From: Guyparkeria hydrothermalis
Lineage (GTDB): Bacteria; Pseudomonadota; Gammaproteobacteria; Halothiobacillales; Halothiobacillaceae
Direction of reading: 5' to 3'
Assembly: GCF_023555375.1 (NCBI RefSeq)
Contig: NZ_JAJSEE010000003.1
Coordinates: 62,001 to 126,000 of the forward strand
DNA length: 64,000 nt
In this document: positions 43,393 through 53,258 of the stretch, in pieces
How positions within the stretch are numbered: position 1 is the stretch's first letter
Layout of the letters: each line of letters starts with the position of its first letter
Made by a program: the position numbers and the translations under genes
The notes under the pieces: model-generated
Database searches by the model: none
The model's input: the letters and a program-made list of their open reading frames with translations, nothing else
What the model was told of the DNA's origin: nothing

Positions 43393-44019
43393 ATGACCGT
43401 GCAACCGATTACTAACATCGCTCGATGCAACCGGACCAATCAGCGTGGCGTGGCGTTGGTGATTGCGTTGGTGCTGCTGATCGCAGTCACACTCGTCGGG
43501 CTGGCAGGCATTCGCGGGACAACGCTTCAGGAAAAGATGTCCAGCAACAGTTTCGACCGAGAGACCGCGTTTCAGGCTGCCGAGGCGGCGATGCAGGTGG
43601 CCGCAGCGCGGTTAACGACAGAGTTCGCAACTTTTGAGACCGCCATCAATACTCACGCTGAGCTTGACTGCACCAATCGGCTCTGCGCGATCAATCCGGG
43701 AGATGATGTCCCCGCGGCCGCATGGTTTGATGTGACCGACGGAGTCGGTGACATCAACTTTTCTGCGCGCGATTCCGCGATTCGACCACAATTCGTGGTC
43801 CAGGACATGGGTAGCTGCTCCACCGGGGTTGGTGGAGGCGACTTTGTCGGCACCACCGATCAGAACGAGGCCGGTGGTGGTGCTGGCAGCTATTTCAACG
43901 ACACCGGGCAATGTTTCCGTGTCACGGCCCGAGCCATCGACCCGGCCCTGGAAATCGATGGTGCCAACGTCAATGCCGACCGCGCGCAGGTCGTCCTGCA
44001 AGCGACCTATCGACTGTGA
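43393..44019 (+). CDS. pilX: Type IV pilus assembly protein PilX
   Basis: A minor pilin-like protein that acts with PilW, PilV and PilY1. The ATG at 43393 lies 4 bases after the pilW stop; the product is 208 residues. The N-terminus NQRGVALVIALVLLIAVTLVGLAG is PilX-like in having no Glu at +5 after G19. The downstream signature LQEKMSSNSFDRETAFQAAEAA is the PilX N-terminal domain. It is followed by pilY1 after 11 bases. Confidence 0.88.
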   Translation: MTVQPITNIARCNRTNQRGVALVIALVLLIAVTLVGLAGIRGTTLQEKMSSNSFDRETAFQAAEAAMQVAAARLTTEFATFETAINTHAELDCTNRLCAINPGDDVPAAAWFDVTDGVGDINFSARDSAIRPQFVVQDMGSCSTGVGGGDFVGTTDQNEAGGGAGSYFNDTGQCFRVTARAIDPALEIDGANVNADRAQVVLQATYRL

Positions 44020-44030
44020 GAGGTGATCTC

Positions 44031-47000
44031 ATGACTATCTTTTCCTCAGCCTTTGATCTCTCGCGTCGTGGTTTGCTGACTTTTGTTTCCGCGATGACGC
44101 TATCCCTGCTAACCGGCACGGCCGCTGCCGCGGTGGATGTGAGCCAAAGTCCCCTCATCGTCAGCGAGCCACTGCCCCCGAACATCGTGCTACTCCACGA
44201 CGATTCCGGGTCGATGGCGCGGAATTACATGCCGGACGGCTTGTCTAGCGCGGAGTCGATAAGCCAGGATCCTGCCGAAAATGGGGTGTATTACGACCCC
44301 AATGCTAGATATCCCGCGCCGCCCACCGCGACGGGCAACACCTATCTTGATGTTGAATCATTTCCTTGGGCGCCGACCGATGTGTTTGGCTCTACGTCCG
44401 TCGCCAATATCGAAAGCTATACCAGTCGATTCGACTATTGGACAGAGGTGAACTATTCGGGTGGTTGTCCTAGCAATACTCAATCCAGTAGTCGGCACGA
44501 CGGATACTGTTACCGCGACACTCGGCTGAGCTCAATCGAAGATGAGTTCGCCTTTCGAGACCCTGGGAACGACCTTTACTACTATTACGGAGGCGGTTCG
44601 CGCCAGGTGTTCACTTACCGTCTCGATGGCGAGTCATACTATGTGACCGGCTCGTGCGAGCGCATGCCGGCAGATGAAGCTTCACGGTGCTCCGATTCTG
44701 ATGCCGACAAACAAAACGTGGCGAACTGGTTTACCTACTACCGGACCCGCGAGCTGGCAGCAAAGAGCGGGATCATGTCCGCTTTTGGCACGCTGGATCC
44801 ATCGTTCCGGTTTGGCTTCGGCGCGATTAACGACTCGAATTCGGGCGATCTTGGTTCTGGCCAGTTTGATTATTTCATGAAGGTCAAAGAGGTGGAGCCT
44901 TTCGGTGATGGCGCTAGCGGCACCCAACGCGAGCGATTTTGGAACTGGCTTGAAGGCGTCGGCGCCAATGGAGGCACCCCGCTGAGGCGGGCACTGGATA
45001 CGGCCGGGCGCTACTACCAGACTTCGCAGCCTTGGCTTGAAGGTGGGGAGGAGTATTCCTGTCGACAGTCCTACACGATTTTGGTTTCGGATGGGTATTG
45101 GAGCGGTTCGGCACCCTCTACACGAGTAAACCGCTCGGACAACACCTCCACCGATAACTATGATGCCGTCGATCCCTTTGTTGGGGGGAATGCGGATGAC
45201 GGAAGTGCGACGCTGGCGGATGTAGCCAATTACTACTGGAAAACGGATCTACGTGATGACACGAATGATCCCGGCCAAGACAATCGCGTCCCCGCCACGC
45301 CCAACGATCCAGCTACCTGGCAACACATGACCACCTTCACCGTCGGGCTGGGACTCAGCGTGACGGGGTTGGGTGCGACCGAATCGGAGCTGTTCGATTG
45401 GGCGCGTAATGGCGATCAGGACGCTATCGATAACTGGAATGGCTGGCCCACCCCGGGCGACGGCAATGGTCAGGGCGAGCCCGAAAACGTCAGTGACATG
45501 CTCCACGCAGCCATCAATGGTCACGGCGACTTCTTCTCCGCCCGTAATCCGCAGGAGTTTGCCGCCGGCCTTCGGGCGGCGCTTGCGGCCATCGACAGTC
45601 AGCGTTCGGCCGGGGGGAGCCAGACGGTGTCCAGCCTGCAGTCGGGCGAGACGCTCGTCGATGGCTCCCGCGCCTATTCCGCGACGTATTTCACCAGCCA
45701 GTGGACCGGCGAATTGACCGCCCGGGGCTACAACCCCGATACGGAACAGTTCGACCAGGTGTTGTGGAACGGTGCCGGTGGCATCCCGGCACATGGCAGC
45801 CGCAACATCTGGACCACGGTCGCCGGCCAGGGCAATACGCCGACTGCTCCCGCGAAGTTCATGACAGGGGAGCTTGATAACGATCAGGTAAATGCGTTGG
45901 TCAACAACGTGGGTGGCGGAATCACCGTCGATGAGACGACCATCGTCAACTACCTGCGCGGCGACCGTTCCGAGGAAGGTAACGATCTCAGGCAGCGGAT
46001 CACGCTGCTTGGTGACATCGTTACGTCCACCCCGGTGGCGATCGGTGCCCCCGATCCCGGCGTGTTCGGTGACAGTCAGTTCGAAGGCATCGACGAATAC
46101 GAGACATTCGTCACTGATCAGGCCGACCGTGACACCTTGGTGTATATCGCCGCCAACGATGGGATGCTGCACGCCTTCGATGCCGAAACCGGCGAGGAGG
46201 TGTTCGCCTACATTCCGGGCGCCGTGTTGACTCAGACCGGTGATTCATCGCTCAGTCGGCTGGCCAACCCTGAATACGGGATCGTTGACCCCGTTGACGG
46301 TGACCAGCCGGTTCCTCACCAGTATTTCCACGATGGTGAGATGACCACGCAGAACGTATATCTCGATGGAGGTTGGAAAACGATCCTGGTCGGGACCACC
46401 GGACGCGGCCAGTCACGCACGGTTTATGCACTCGATATCACCGATCCGTCAGTGCTATCGGACGCTGATTCCGCCGGTGACGCGATCCTGTGGGAACGGT
46501 CGGCCGGTGATGGTGAGTCGAACGACGAATACATCGGCATGGCGTTGGGGCGTCCGACTATTGCGTTGGTCCAAGGCAATGGCAACAACACCGAATGGGT
46601 CGTTCACGTTGGCAACGGACCGAATAGCGATTCGGATCGCGCGGCCTTGCTGCAGTTCGATCTCGAAGATGGTGACTTGACCGTGTACGACGCCGGGAAT
46701 GCCACGGACAACGGTCTGGCGGCCCCCTACGTGATTCAGACCGATGCCAGTGATGGCCTGAGTGATTACGCGTTCGCCGGGGATCTGCAGGGCAACCTGT
46801 GGCAGTTCCCCCTGAGCGCAAGCGGCGGTACGGCCGAGCGTATCTTCGTGGCCGAGGATGACGACGGCAATGCGCAACCCATCACGGCCCGCATGCTGGC
46901 GGCCAGGAACCCGAATGATGGCTCGATCTGGGCATTCTTCGGCACGGGCCGCTTCCTCTCACGTGATGACATCACGGATACGAGCGTGCAGACCTGGTAT

Positions 47001-47603
47001 GGCTTGCGCGTTATGGGGCCGGACGGTGGACCGGCAACGGTTGATGACACCACGGGGCGAGGCGACTTGCAGGAGCGCACTATTGACGCCGAAGAGACGG
47101 TTGGCGGCAACGTTGGGCGCGCGACCAGCACAGGCTCGGCCGCCGATCTGGCCGAGGACGACGATGCCGGCTGGTACATGGATCTCGTCTCTCCGGTCGA
47201 GGGCGAAGAGGGCGAGCGCATCGTCTACACCACGCAGTTGATCGCCGGGCGGCTGGTGGTCAATACGCTGATCCCGAAAGCCGATGACCCGTGTGACACC
47301 CTGCCGGCGGGTGCGCTGATGATTGTCGAGCCCTTCAGCGGCGCGAACCCGAACACACGGCTGCTCGACGTGAACGGAGATGGCGTGATCGGCGATGACG
47401 AGTTGTCTTCCGGAGGCGTGTATTTCAACGGGATCCGATTCGACGTGGGGCTTGCAGGCGCCTTGACGGCCGCCAAGGATAGTGACGGCAATCTGAAGCT
47501 GCTGGGCGGTGACCTTGCCGGCGACGATGTGAACCTGGAGATGTCAGGTGGCGCGGCTGGCGCAATGCAGCGCCTAAATTGGCGTGAGCTTTACATTCAG
47601 TGA
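44031..47603 (+). CDS. pilY1: PilY1-like pilus tip adhesin
   Basis: A large tip-associated protein for surface sensing and adhesion. The start at 44031 follows a GAGAGGTG site; an upstream open frame of 40 codons overlaps pilX and is not used. The 1190 residues have a signal peptide (about 1-34), a von Willebrand A region with a MIDAS-like DDSGS (D57, S59, S61), and a C-terminal PilY1 beta-propeller (about 690-1130, LVYIAANDGMLHAFDAETGE). A calcium-binding loop DVNGDGVIGDDE lies at 1113-1124. Many Tyr, Ser, Asn and Asp residues and low GC in the N-terminal half set it apart from its neighbours, as is common for tip adhesins. Confidence 0.9.
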   Translation: MTIFSSAFDLSRRGLLTFVSAMTLSLLTGTAAAAVDVSQSPLIVSEPLPPNIVLLHDDSGSMARNYMPDGLSSAESISQDPAENGVYYDPNARYPAPPTATGNTYLDVESFPWAPTDVFGSTSVANIESYTSRFDYWTEVNYSGGCPSNTQSSSRHDGYCYRDTRLSSIEDEFAFRDPGNDLYYYYGGGSRQVFTYRLDGESYYVTGSCERMPADEASRCSDSDADKQNVANWFTYYRTRELAAKSGIMSAFGTLDPSFRFGFGAINDSNSGDLGSGQFDYFMKVKEVEPFGDGASGTQRERFWNWLEGVGANGGTPLRRALDTAGRYYQTSQPWLEGGEEYSCRQSYTILVSDGYWSGSAPSTRVNRSDNTSTDNYDAVDPFVGGNADDGSATLADVANYYWKTDLRDDTNDPGQDNRVPATPNDPATWQHMTTFTVGLGLSVTGLGATESELFDWARNGDQDAIDNWNGWPTPGDGNGQGEPENVSDMLHAAINGHGDFFSARNPQEFAAGLRAALAAIDSQRSAGGSQTVSSLQSGETLVDGSRAYSATYFTSQWTGELTARGYNPDTEQFDQVLWNGAGGIPAHGSRNIWTTVAGQGNTPTAPAKFMTGELDNDQVNALVNNVGGGITVDETTIVNYLRGDRSEEGNDLRQRITLLGDIVTSTPVAIGAPDPGVFGDSQFEGIDEYETFVTDQADRDTLVYIAANDGMLHAFDAETGEEVFAYIPGAVLTQTGDSSLSRLANPEYGIVDPVDGDQPVPHQYFHDGEMTTQNVYLDGGWKTILVGTTGRGQSRTVYALDITDPSVLSDADSAGDAILWERSAGDGESNDEYIGMALGRPTIALVQGNGNNTEWVVHVGNGPNSDSDRAALLQFDLEDGDLTVYDAGNATDNGLAAPYVIQTDASDGLSDYAFAGDLQGNLWQFPLSASGGTAERIFVAEDDDGNAQPITARMLAARNPNDGSIWAFFGTGRFLSRDDITDTSVQTWYGLRVMGPDGGPATVDDTTGRGDLQERTIDAEETVGGNVGRATSTGSAADLAEDDDAGWYMDLVSPVEGEEGERIVYTTQLIAGRLVVNTLIPKADDPCDTLPAGALMIVEPFSGANPNTRLLDVNGDGVIGDDELSSGGVYFNGIRFDVGLAGALTAAKDSDGNLKLLGGDLAGDDVNLEMSGGAAGAMQRLNWRELYIQ

Positions 47604-47620
47604 TCCGACCCGGAGGAGCA

Positions 47621-48094
47621 ATGAGTAACCAACCGACTGTTCTAGGTCATCGTCCGGTAGCGCCGCGAAGCGTAATAGAGGGCTTCACCCTGATCGAGCT
47701 GATGATCGTCGTGGCGATCATCGGCATCATCGCGGCGATCGCCTACCCGTCCTACATCGACTCGGTGGTCAAAACGAAGCGCGCCGCGGCGGCGGCCTGT
47801 CTTTCGGAACAGGCCAATTACATGGAGCGGTTCTATACCACCAACCTTCGCTACGACCAGGATCAGGACGGGAACGACAACCCGCTTGATGATGGGTCCC
47901 TGACTCTGGAATGCATGAGTAATCAGCAGACGGGGGAGGATTACACCTACACAGTCGGGAACCTCACGCGCTCGACCTACACGCTCACCGCGACCCCGCA
48001 GGAGCCGCAGGCAAGCCGAGATGACTGCGGTGCGCTGACAGTCGACCAAGCCGGCACGCGAGGCGCGGGAGACGATGTGGATGTGTGCTGGTAA
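47621..48094 (+). CDS. pilE: Type IV pilin PilE (minor pilin)
   Basis: A pilin-like subunit at the end of the minor-pilin operon. The ATG at 47621 follows GGAGGAGC; an in-frame GTG at 47600 is less likely. The 157 residues have the cleavage site G21 before FTLIELMIVVAIIGIIAAIA, with E26 at +5, and SYIDSVVKTKRAAAAACL. Two Cys in the C-terminal part (DDCGALT and DVCW) may form the D-loop disulfide. A hairpin AGGCCAGCCA/TGGCGGGCCT (48139-48162) follows before the next fimT. Confidence 0.87.
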   Translation: MSNQPTVLGHRPVAPRSVIEGFTLIELMIVVAIIGIIAAIAYPSYIDSVVKTKRAAAAACLSEQANYMERFYTTNLRYDQDQDGNDNPLDDGSLTLECMSNQQTGEDYTYTVGNLTRSTYTLTATPQEPQASRDDCGALTVDQAGTRGAGDDVDVCW

Positions 48095-48187
48095 TGCGTG
48101 GAAATAACGTAAACAGCGCGTAGCTGATCTCGACGAATAGGCCAGCCAAGGATGGCGGGCCTGAATTGAACACAAGGAGGTGTCTCC

Positions 48188-48808
48188 ATGCTCAAGGAAG
48201 AGCGTGCGGCCCCGGCGTGGGGCGTGTTTCCTGTTTGCCGTCCGGTCGCTTGTCGCGCCCACGAGGGCGGCTTTTCCCTGATCGAGCTGATGATCGCCGT
48301 CGGCCTGACGGCGATCCTGCTTTCGATCGCCATCCCCGCATTCTCCTCGATGATCACCCAGAACCAACTGACGACAGCGACCAATGCCGCCCGTGGGGCC
48401 CTGATGGCGGCCAGGCAGTCGGCCGTCACCAAGGGGCGCCCGGTATCGCTCTGTGCCGGGACGCCCGGCGCGGGCTGCACGGGTGATTGGTCGGCGGGTC
48501 ATTGGGTGGTCTTTGACGACGCCGATCACAGCGGCGATATCGAGGGCGACGAGCGCGTCCTGCGTCACGGGCGGGTGCCGGCCTTGAGCGATGCCGTACG
48601 TCTGGACGCCAATGGCCCCTTGCGAACGGCCCTGGTCTACGTGCCGATGGGACATGCCGAGCGCGCCAGCGGGGCGTTCGGTGCCGGACGATTGCGGGTC
48701 TGCGCCGAAGCGGATCTCGCGCCGAATGCTCGAGAACTCGTGATTTCGGCGAGTGGTCGGGTTCGCTTGCAGTCGGTCGATCTCGACGGCGCGTGTCCCG
48801 ACTTGTAA
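48188..48808 (+). CDS. Type IV minor pilin FimT/GspH-like (second copy)
   Basis: A second FimT-like pseudopilin, 206 residues, with the cleavage site G28 before FSLIELMIAVGLTAILLS, +5 Glu at 33, and the GspH pattern LTTATNAARGALMAARQSAVTKG. A strong AAGGAGG site precedes the start. It resembles the first copy in the helix and the NQLTT segment but diverges after that, and its GC content is back to the window average. Together the two fimT genes bracket the operon. The leader peptide of 28 residues is long for the family. Confidence 0.83.
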   Translation: MLKEERAAPAWGVFPVCRPVACRAHEGGFSLIELMIAVGLTAILLSIAIPAFSSMITQNQLTTATNAARGALMAARQSAVTKGRPVSLCAGTPGAGCTGDWSAGHWVVFDDADHSGDIEGDERVLRHGRVPALSDAVRLDANGPLRTALVYVPMGHAERASGAFGAGRLRVCAEADLAPNARELVISASGRVRLQSVDLDGACPDL

Positions 48809-48922
48809 GTCGGGTGTGGGTCTCGGTTTCCACGTGCAACGCGAGTGAGCGGCGGCGCGGGCTTGCCTGTTACAATCAGCGGCTTGCAGTCTTCCGGCGA
48901 ACTGAACCGACGTGGCCCAACC

Positions 48923-51751
48923 GTGACCGATTACAAATCGACGCTCAACCTTCCCAAGACCGACTTTCCCATGCGCGGCAACCTGCCCAAGCGCGAGCCC
49001 GAGCGGCTAGCGCAGTGGCGGGAGCGTGATCTCTATCGCGCGGTGCGCCAGCACGCGGCCGGGCGGCCCAAGTTCGTGCTGCACGACGGCCCGCCGTATG
49101 CCAACGGTGATATCCATATTGGGCATGCGGTCAACAAGATCCTCAAGGACGTGATCAACAAGACCCGGCTGCTGGAAGGGTTTGATACCCCCTACGTGCC
49201 GGGCTGGGACTGCCACGGCCTGCCGATCGAATTGGTGGTCGAGCGCGAGCACGGCAAGCCGGGCGTCAAGCTCGACGAGCGTGCCTTCCGCCAGGCCTGT
49301 CGCGACTACGCGGCCAGCCAGATCGACCGTCAGCGCGAGGACTTCATCCGCCTGGGCGTGATGGGCGACTGGGATAATCCATATCGGTCGATGGACTTTG
49401 CCTTTGAGGCCGATACCCTGCGCGCGCTGGCGGGCATCATCGAGCGCGGCCACCTGCATCGCGGCGAGAAGCCGGTGCACTGGTGCGTCGACTGCGGCTC
49501 GGCGCTGGCCGAGGCCGAGGTGGAGTACCAGGACAAGACCTCCGACCAGATCGACGTGGCCTTCGCCACGGTCGACCCGGCGGCGGTCAACCGTGCCTTC
49601 GGCGTGGAAGACGATGCGCCGGTGGACCTGGTCATCTGGACCACCACCCCGTGGACGCTGCCGGCCAACCAGGCCGTGGCGGTCAACGCCGAGCTGAGCT
49701 ACCAGCTGATCGAAGTCGACGGTCGTCGCCTCGTGCTGGCCGAGGGGCTGGCCGAGGACGCGCTGGCGCGCATGGGTGCCGAGTCGCCGCGCGTGTTGGG
49801 TGAATGCAGTGGTGCCGCCCTGGAGGGCCAGGAGCTGGCGCATCCGCTCCTCGAGCGCCGCGTGCCGGTGATCCTCGGCGAACACGTCACGCTGGATGCC
49901 GGTACCGGGCTGGTGCACACCGCCCCGGCCCACGGCGAGGATGACTTCGCGGTCGGCAAGCGCTACCACCTGCCGGTCGACAACCCGGTCGACGGCGAGG
50001 GACGCTTCTTCGCCGACACGCCGCTGGTGGGCGGCATGGATCTCAAGGCCGGCGGCAAGGCGATTCTCAAGCGACTGGAGGCCGACAGTCGGCTGCTGGC
50101 GCACTCGAAATTCGAGCACAGCTACCCGCACTGCTGGCGGCACAAGACCCCGCTGATCTTCCGCGCCACGCACCAGTGGTTCGTCTCGATGACCCAGCAG
50201 CACCTGCGCGATGACGCCATCAAGGCGCTGGAAAAAGTCGAGTTCACCCCGGACTGGGGTCGGGCGCGCATTGAGGGCATGGTCGAGAATCGCCCGGACT
50301 GGTGCATTTCGCGCCAGCGCTTCTGGGGCGTGCCGATCGCGCTGTTCGCCCACAAGCAGACCGGCCACGCGCATCCGGATTCAGCCGAGCTGATGCGGAA
50401 GGTAGCCGAGCAGGTCGAACAGCACGGCGTGGACTGGTGGTTTGACCTGGATGCCGCCGAGCTGATCGGCGCGGACGCGGCCGAGTACGAGAAGGTTGTC
50501 GATACCCTCGATGTCTGGTTCGACTCGGGCGTGACCCACTGGGCCGTGCTCGACCGCCGCGAGGAACTGACCTGGCCGGCGGACCTGTACCTCGAGGGCT
50601 CCGACCAGCACCGCGGCTGGTTCCAGTCATCCCTGCTCACCGCCACCGCGCTGCGCGAGCAGGCCCCGTACCGCGGCGTGCTCACCCACGGTTTCACGGT
50701 GGACGCCAACGGTCGCAAGATGTCGAAGTCGCTGGGCAACGTCATCGCGCCGCAGGAGGTGATCGACCAGATGGGCGCCGACCCATTGCGCCTGTGGGTG
50801 GCCTCCACCGACTTCTCCGGCGAGATGACCGTGTCCAAGGAGATCCTCAAGCGCACGGCCGATGCCTATCGCCGCATCCGTAACACCTCGCGTTTCCTGC
50901 TGGCGAACATCGATGGCTTCGACCCGAACAAGGATGCTGTGGCCGACGAGGACCTTCTGGCGCTGGACGCCTGGCTGGTCGACCGCGCCGCGCGCCTCAA
51001 CCGCGAAGTACGTGACGGCTTCGACGCCTACCAGTTCCACCAGACGATTGCGCGCATCCACCACTTCTGCTCGATCGAACTGGGCGCGTTCTACCTCGAC
51101 ATCGTCAAGGACCGCATCTACACCGGCCAAACCGATGCCCCCATGCGCCGCTCGGCGCAGACTGCCATGTGGCGCACCGTCGAGGCACTGGTGCGCTGGA
51201 TCGCCCCGGTACTCTCGTTCACCGCCGAGGAGCTATGGGAGCACCTGCCGGCGGTCGCCGGACGCGAGGAGAGCGTGTTCATGGCCACCCACGTCGAGGG
51301 GCTCGAGCCGCTGCTCCATGACGGTCGTGGTGCCGTAACCCAGCGCGGTTTCTGGGACGATGTGATCGCCATTCGCGACGCGGTCAACCGCCACGCCGAG
51401 GCCGCGCGCAACGAGAAGCGCATCAAGGCCAACCTCTCGGCCAACGTCGAGATCTGGGCGGACGAGACCGTCACCGGGCGCCTGGCCGAGCTGGGCGACG
51501 AGCTGCGTTTCCTGCTGATCGTCTCCGAGGCCACCGTGCGTCCGCTGGCCGACAAGCCGGCGGACGTCGAGGTCGAGACCATCGAGGGGGTGGGTGAACT
51601 GGCCGTGCGCATTGCCCCGGCCGAGGTGGAGAAGTGCGAGCGCTGCTGGCACTTCCGCCCGGATGTGGGCGCGCACGTTGCGCACCCCACGCTCTGCGGG
51701 CGCTGCATCGAGAATATCGAGGGCGATGGGGAAACCCGGCGCTTTGTCTGA
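48923..51751 (+). CDS. ileS: Isoleucine-tRNA ligase
   Basis: A class I synthetase with editing domain. The start is most likely the GTG at 48923, giving [20 protein letters not shown] and 942 residues, the usual length; the frame is open further but without family similarity. HIGH is at 65-68, KMSKS is in [10 protein letters not shown], and the C-terminal zinc finger is CERCWHF with CGRCIEN. A possible -10 box TACAAT lies at 48871-48876. ileS is usually directly followed by lspA; here a 519-base repeat-rich stretch separates them. Confidence 0.96.
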   Translation: MTDYKSTLNLPKTDFPMRGNLPKREPERLAQWRERDLYRAVRQHAAGRPKFVLHDGPPYANGDIHIGHAVNKILKDVINKTRLLEGFDTPYVPGWDCHGLPIELVVEREHGKPGVKLDERAFRQACRDYAASQIDRQREDFIRLGVMGDWDNPYRSMDFAFEADTLRALAGIIERGHLHRGEKPVHWCVDCGSALAEAEVEYQDKTSDQIDVAFATVDPAAVNRAFGVEDDAPVDLVIWTTTPWTLPANQAVAVNAELSYQLIEVDGRRLVLAEGLAEDALARMGAESPRVLGECSGAALEGQELAHPLLERRVPVILGEHVTLDAGTGLVHTAPAHGEDDFAVGKRYHLPVDNPVDGEGRFFADTPLVGGMDLKAGGKAILKRLEADSRLLAHSKFEHSYPHCWRHKTPLIFRATHQWFVSMTQQHLRDDAIKALEKVEFTPDWGRARIEGMVENRPDWCISRQRFWGVPIALFAHKQTGHAHPDSAELMRKVAEQVEQHGVDWWFDLDAAELIGADAAEYEKVVDTLDVWFDSGVTHWAVLDRREELTWPADLYLEGSDQHRGWFQSSLLTATALREQAPYRGVLTHGFTVDANGRKMSKSLGNVIAPQEVIDQMGADPLRLWVASTDFSGEMTVSKEILKRTADAYRRIRNTSRFLLANIDGFDPNKDAVADEDLLALDAWLVDRAARLNREVRDGFDAYQFHQTIARIHHFCSIELGAFYLDIVKDRIYTGQTDAPMRRSAQTAMWRTVEALVRWIAPVLSFTAEELWEHLPAVAGREESVFMATHVEGLEPLLHDGRGAVTQRGFWDDVIAIRDAVNRHAEAARNEKRIKANLSANVEIWADETVTGRLAELGDELRFLLIVSEATVRPLADKPADVEVETIEGVGELAVRIAPAEVEKCERCWHFRPDVGAHVAHPTLCGRCIENIEGDGETRRFV

Positions 51752-51782
51752 GGACGTGATGGCTCCCATCTCAACGCTGCCG

Positions 51783-51808
51783 GTAGGAGCGGCTTTAGCC
51801 GCGATGCC
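51783..51808 (+). repeat. REP-like repeat (GTAGGAGC family)
   Basis: GTAGGAGCGGCTTTAGCCGC followed by GATGCC, a hairpin with GGCT/AGCC arms. The 266-bp element begins within four bases of its end, and the target duplication CTAA shares its last C. Confidence 0.75.
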
Positions 51809-51811
51809 TAA

Positions 51812-52077
51812 GGAAACTCTGCACGATTCGATGACGTCTCTGCGGGACCTCCAAGGGCCCAGATGCAAGGCGCAGTCCGCCGTGAAGGGTCGTCGCCCTT
51901 TACAAGGGCTGCAACGCCGCAGATGGACCCTTGGAGGCCCGCCCGGATGGGGCTCGCGGGTTTGCCCGCACTCGGCGTTGCCGTCCCTCGACGGGCAACG
52001 AGCCCGTCTTCGGGCCGGCACCAGAAAAGCGAGCAAACCCGCGAGCCAGAGATGCCATCGAATCGTGCAGAGTTTCC
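51812..52077. mobile_element. 266-bp palindromic non-coding element (MITE-like) with CTAA target duplication
   Basis: Terminal inverted repeats of 31 bases begin GGAAACTCTGCACGATTCG (51812 onward; 52077 backward) and differ at two positions. CTAA flanks both ends (51808-51811, 52078-52081), the YTAR-type 4-base duplication made by IS5-group transposases. Inside are two more inverted pairs, 51951-51965 with 52033-52047, and CCTCCAAGGGCCCA with TGGACCCTTGGAGG, and a short AAGGG/CCCTT hairpin. It encodes no protein. A second full-length copy in the opposite orientation is at 56926-57191. Confidence 0.82.
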
Positions 52078-52098
52078 CTAATGGTGGCCACGGCGAGG

Positions 52099-52260
52099 TG
52101 TCGCGCCTGAAGGCGCTCCTACGGTTGCCCTTTGCCTTCGTGGGAGCCCGCCTTGCAAGCGAAACGCGCCGGCAGGCGCGTGTGCCGTTTTCCTCTTGCT
52201 GCCACTCTCAAGCGGGGACGGCGGCTAATGCCGCCTTCGCGAGCGAGGCTCGCTCCCACG
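52099..52260. repeat. Cluster of REP-like repeats between ileS and lspA
   Basis: Contains a minus-strand GTAGGAGC-family repeat (52122-52099) and an inverted pair of the GTGGGAGC family (plus strand 52140-52183; minus strand 52260-52214). The 52140 copy shares GCCTTGCAAGCGAAACGCGC with the copy at 26.55 kb. The lspA start follows 10 bases after the last repeat, so lspA translation signals lie almost inside it. Confidence 0.72.
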
Positions 52261-52270
52261 GGGGGCTCGC

Positions 52271-52768
52271 ATGAGCATCGACAAGGCGAACCTTCGCTGG
52301 CTGTGGTTGTCCTTCGGGGTGCTGGTCGTCGACCAGCTGACCAAGTGGGCGGCGCTCGTGGGGCTGACCTACGCGCGTCCGGTCGAGATCCTGCCGTTCT
52401 TCGATTTCACCCTGCTGTACAACACTGGCGCGGCGTTCTCGTTCCTCGCCGATCACGACGGTTGGCAGCGCTGGTTCTTCGTCTTTCTGGCGGTGGTGAT
52501 CACCGCGGTCCTGCTGGGCTGGCTGGCGTTCGTCGCGATCCGCGACCGGCGTATCCAGGCCGGGATCACGCTGGTGATCGGCGGGGCGGTTGGGAACGTG
52601 ATCGACCGGGTGCTCTATGGCCACGTGGTCGATTTCCTCGACTTCCACGTCGCCGGCTGGCACTGGCCGGCCTTCAATATCGCCGATGCGGCCATTACCA
52701 TCGGCGTGGCACTGATCATCTGGGCCGAGTTGCGGCCCGTCGACCGGGAGAGCGCATCCGATGAGTGA
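52271..52768 (+). CDS. lspA: Lipoprotein signal peptidase (signal peptidase II)
   Basis: An inner-membrane aspartic protease that removes signal peptides from prolipoproteins. The 165 residues have four membrane helices; the catalytic aspartates are in GNVIDRV and FNIADAAI, and the conserved YNTGAAFSFL is present. It overlaps fkpB by 8 bases. ileS-lspA-fkpB-ispH is the standard order. The ribosome site is poor (GGGGG), and repeats lie directly upstream. Confidence 0.96.
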   Translation: MSIDKANLRWLWLSFGVLVVDQLTKWAALVGLTYARPVEILPFFDFTLLYNTGAAFSFLADHDGWQRWFFVFLAVVITAVLLGWLAFVAIRDRRIQAGITLVIGGAVGNVIDRVLYGHVVDFLDFHVAGWHWPAFNIADAAITIGVALIIWAELRPVDRESASDE

Positions 52769-53258
52769 CGCCAAGTCCGACCTGCCGACCATCGGAAAGG
52801 ACTCCGAGGTGACCATTCATTACGAGATCCGCCTGCCCGACGACCGGGTGGTCGACAGTAGTTTCGATACCGACCCGTTTACCGTGAAGCTGGGCAGCGG
52901 TGCCTTCGAGCCGCGCCTCGAGGAGGCGCTGATCGGCCTGCCGCTGGGCGAGTACACCCGCATCCTGCTCACGCCGCAATACGCCTTCGGTCAGCCGGAC
53001 CCGGGCAACGTGCACACCATGCCGCGCGGCCGGTTCCCGGACGACATGAACCTCGAGCCACAGCTGGTGGTCGAATTCGATCTGCCCAACGGCGAATCGG
53101 TGCCGGGCACGATCACCGCCGTCACCGAGGACGCCGTGACCGTGGATTTCAACCACCCGCTGGCCGGGCAGAACATCCAGTTGATCGTCCAGGTGCTGGC
53201 CGTCGACGGACAGGCCGCACCCGCCGATTCACCCGCACTGCAGGGAGAGGCGCCATGA
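52761..53258 (+). CDS. fkpB: FKBP-type peptidyl-prolyl isomerase FkpB (SlpA)
   Basis: A cytosolic prolyl isomerase and chaperone of the SlyD/SlpA group. The 165 residues have the FKBP half [20 protein letters not shown], the inserted-flap domain ([17 protein letters not shown]), and [16 protein letters not shown]. It lacks the His-rich metal tail of SlyD, which favours FkpB. It overlaps lspA by 8 bases and ispH by 4. Confidence 0.92.
   Translation: MSDAKSDLPTIGKDSEVTIHYEIRLPDDRVVDSSFDTDPFTVKLGSGAFEPRLEEALIGLPLGEYTRILLTPQYAFGQPDPGNVHTMPRGRFPDDMNLEPQLVVEFDLPNGESVPGTITAVTEDAVTVDFNHPLAGQNIQLIVQVLAVDGQAAPADSPALQGEAP

Noticed and set aside
48119-48187. Hairpin after pilE as operon terminator
   Set aside because: The stem has an A-G mismatch and no T-tract, and a gene on the same strand with a strong ribosome site follows within 26 bases.
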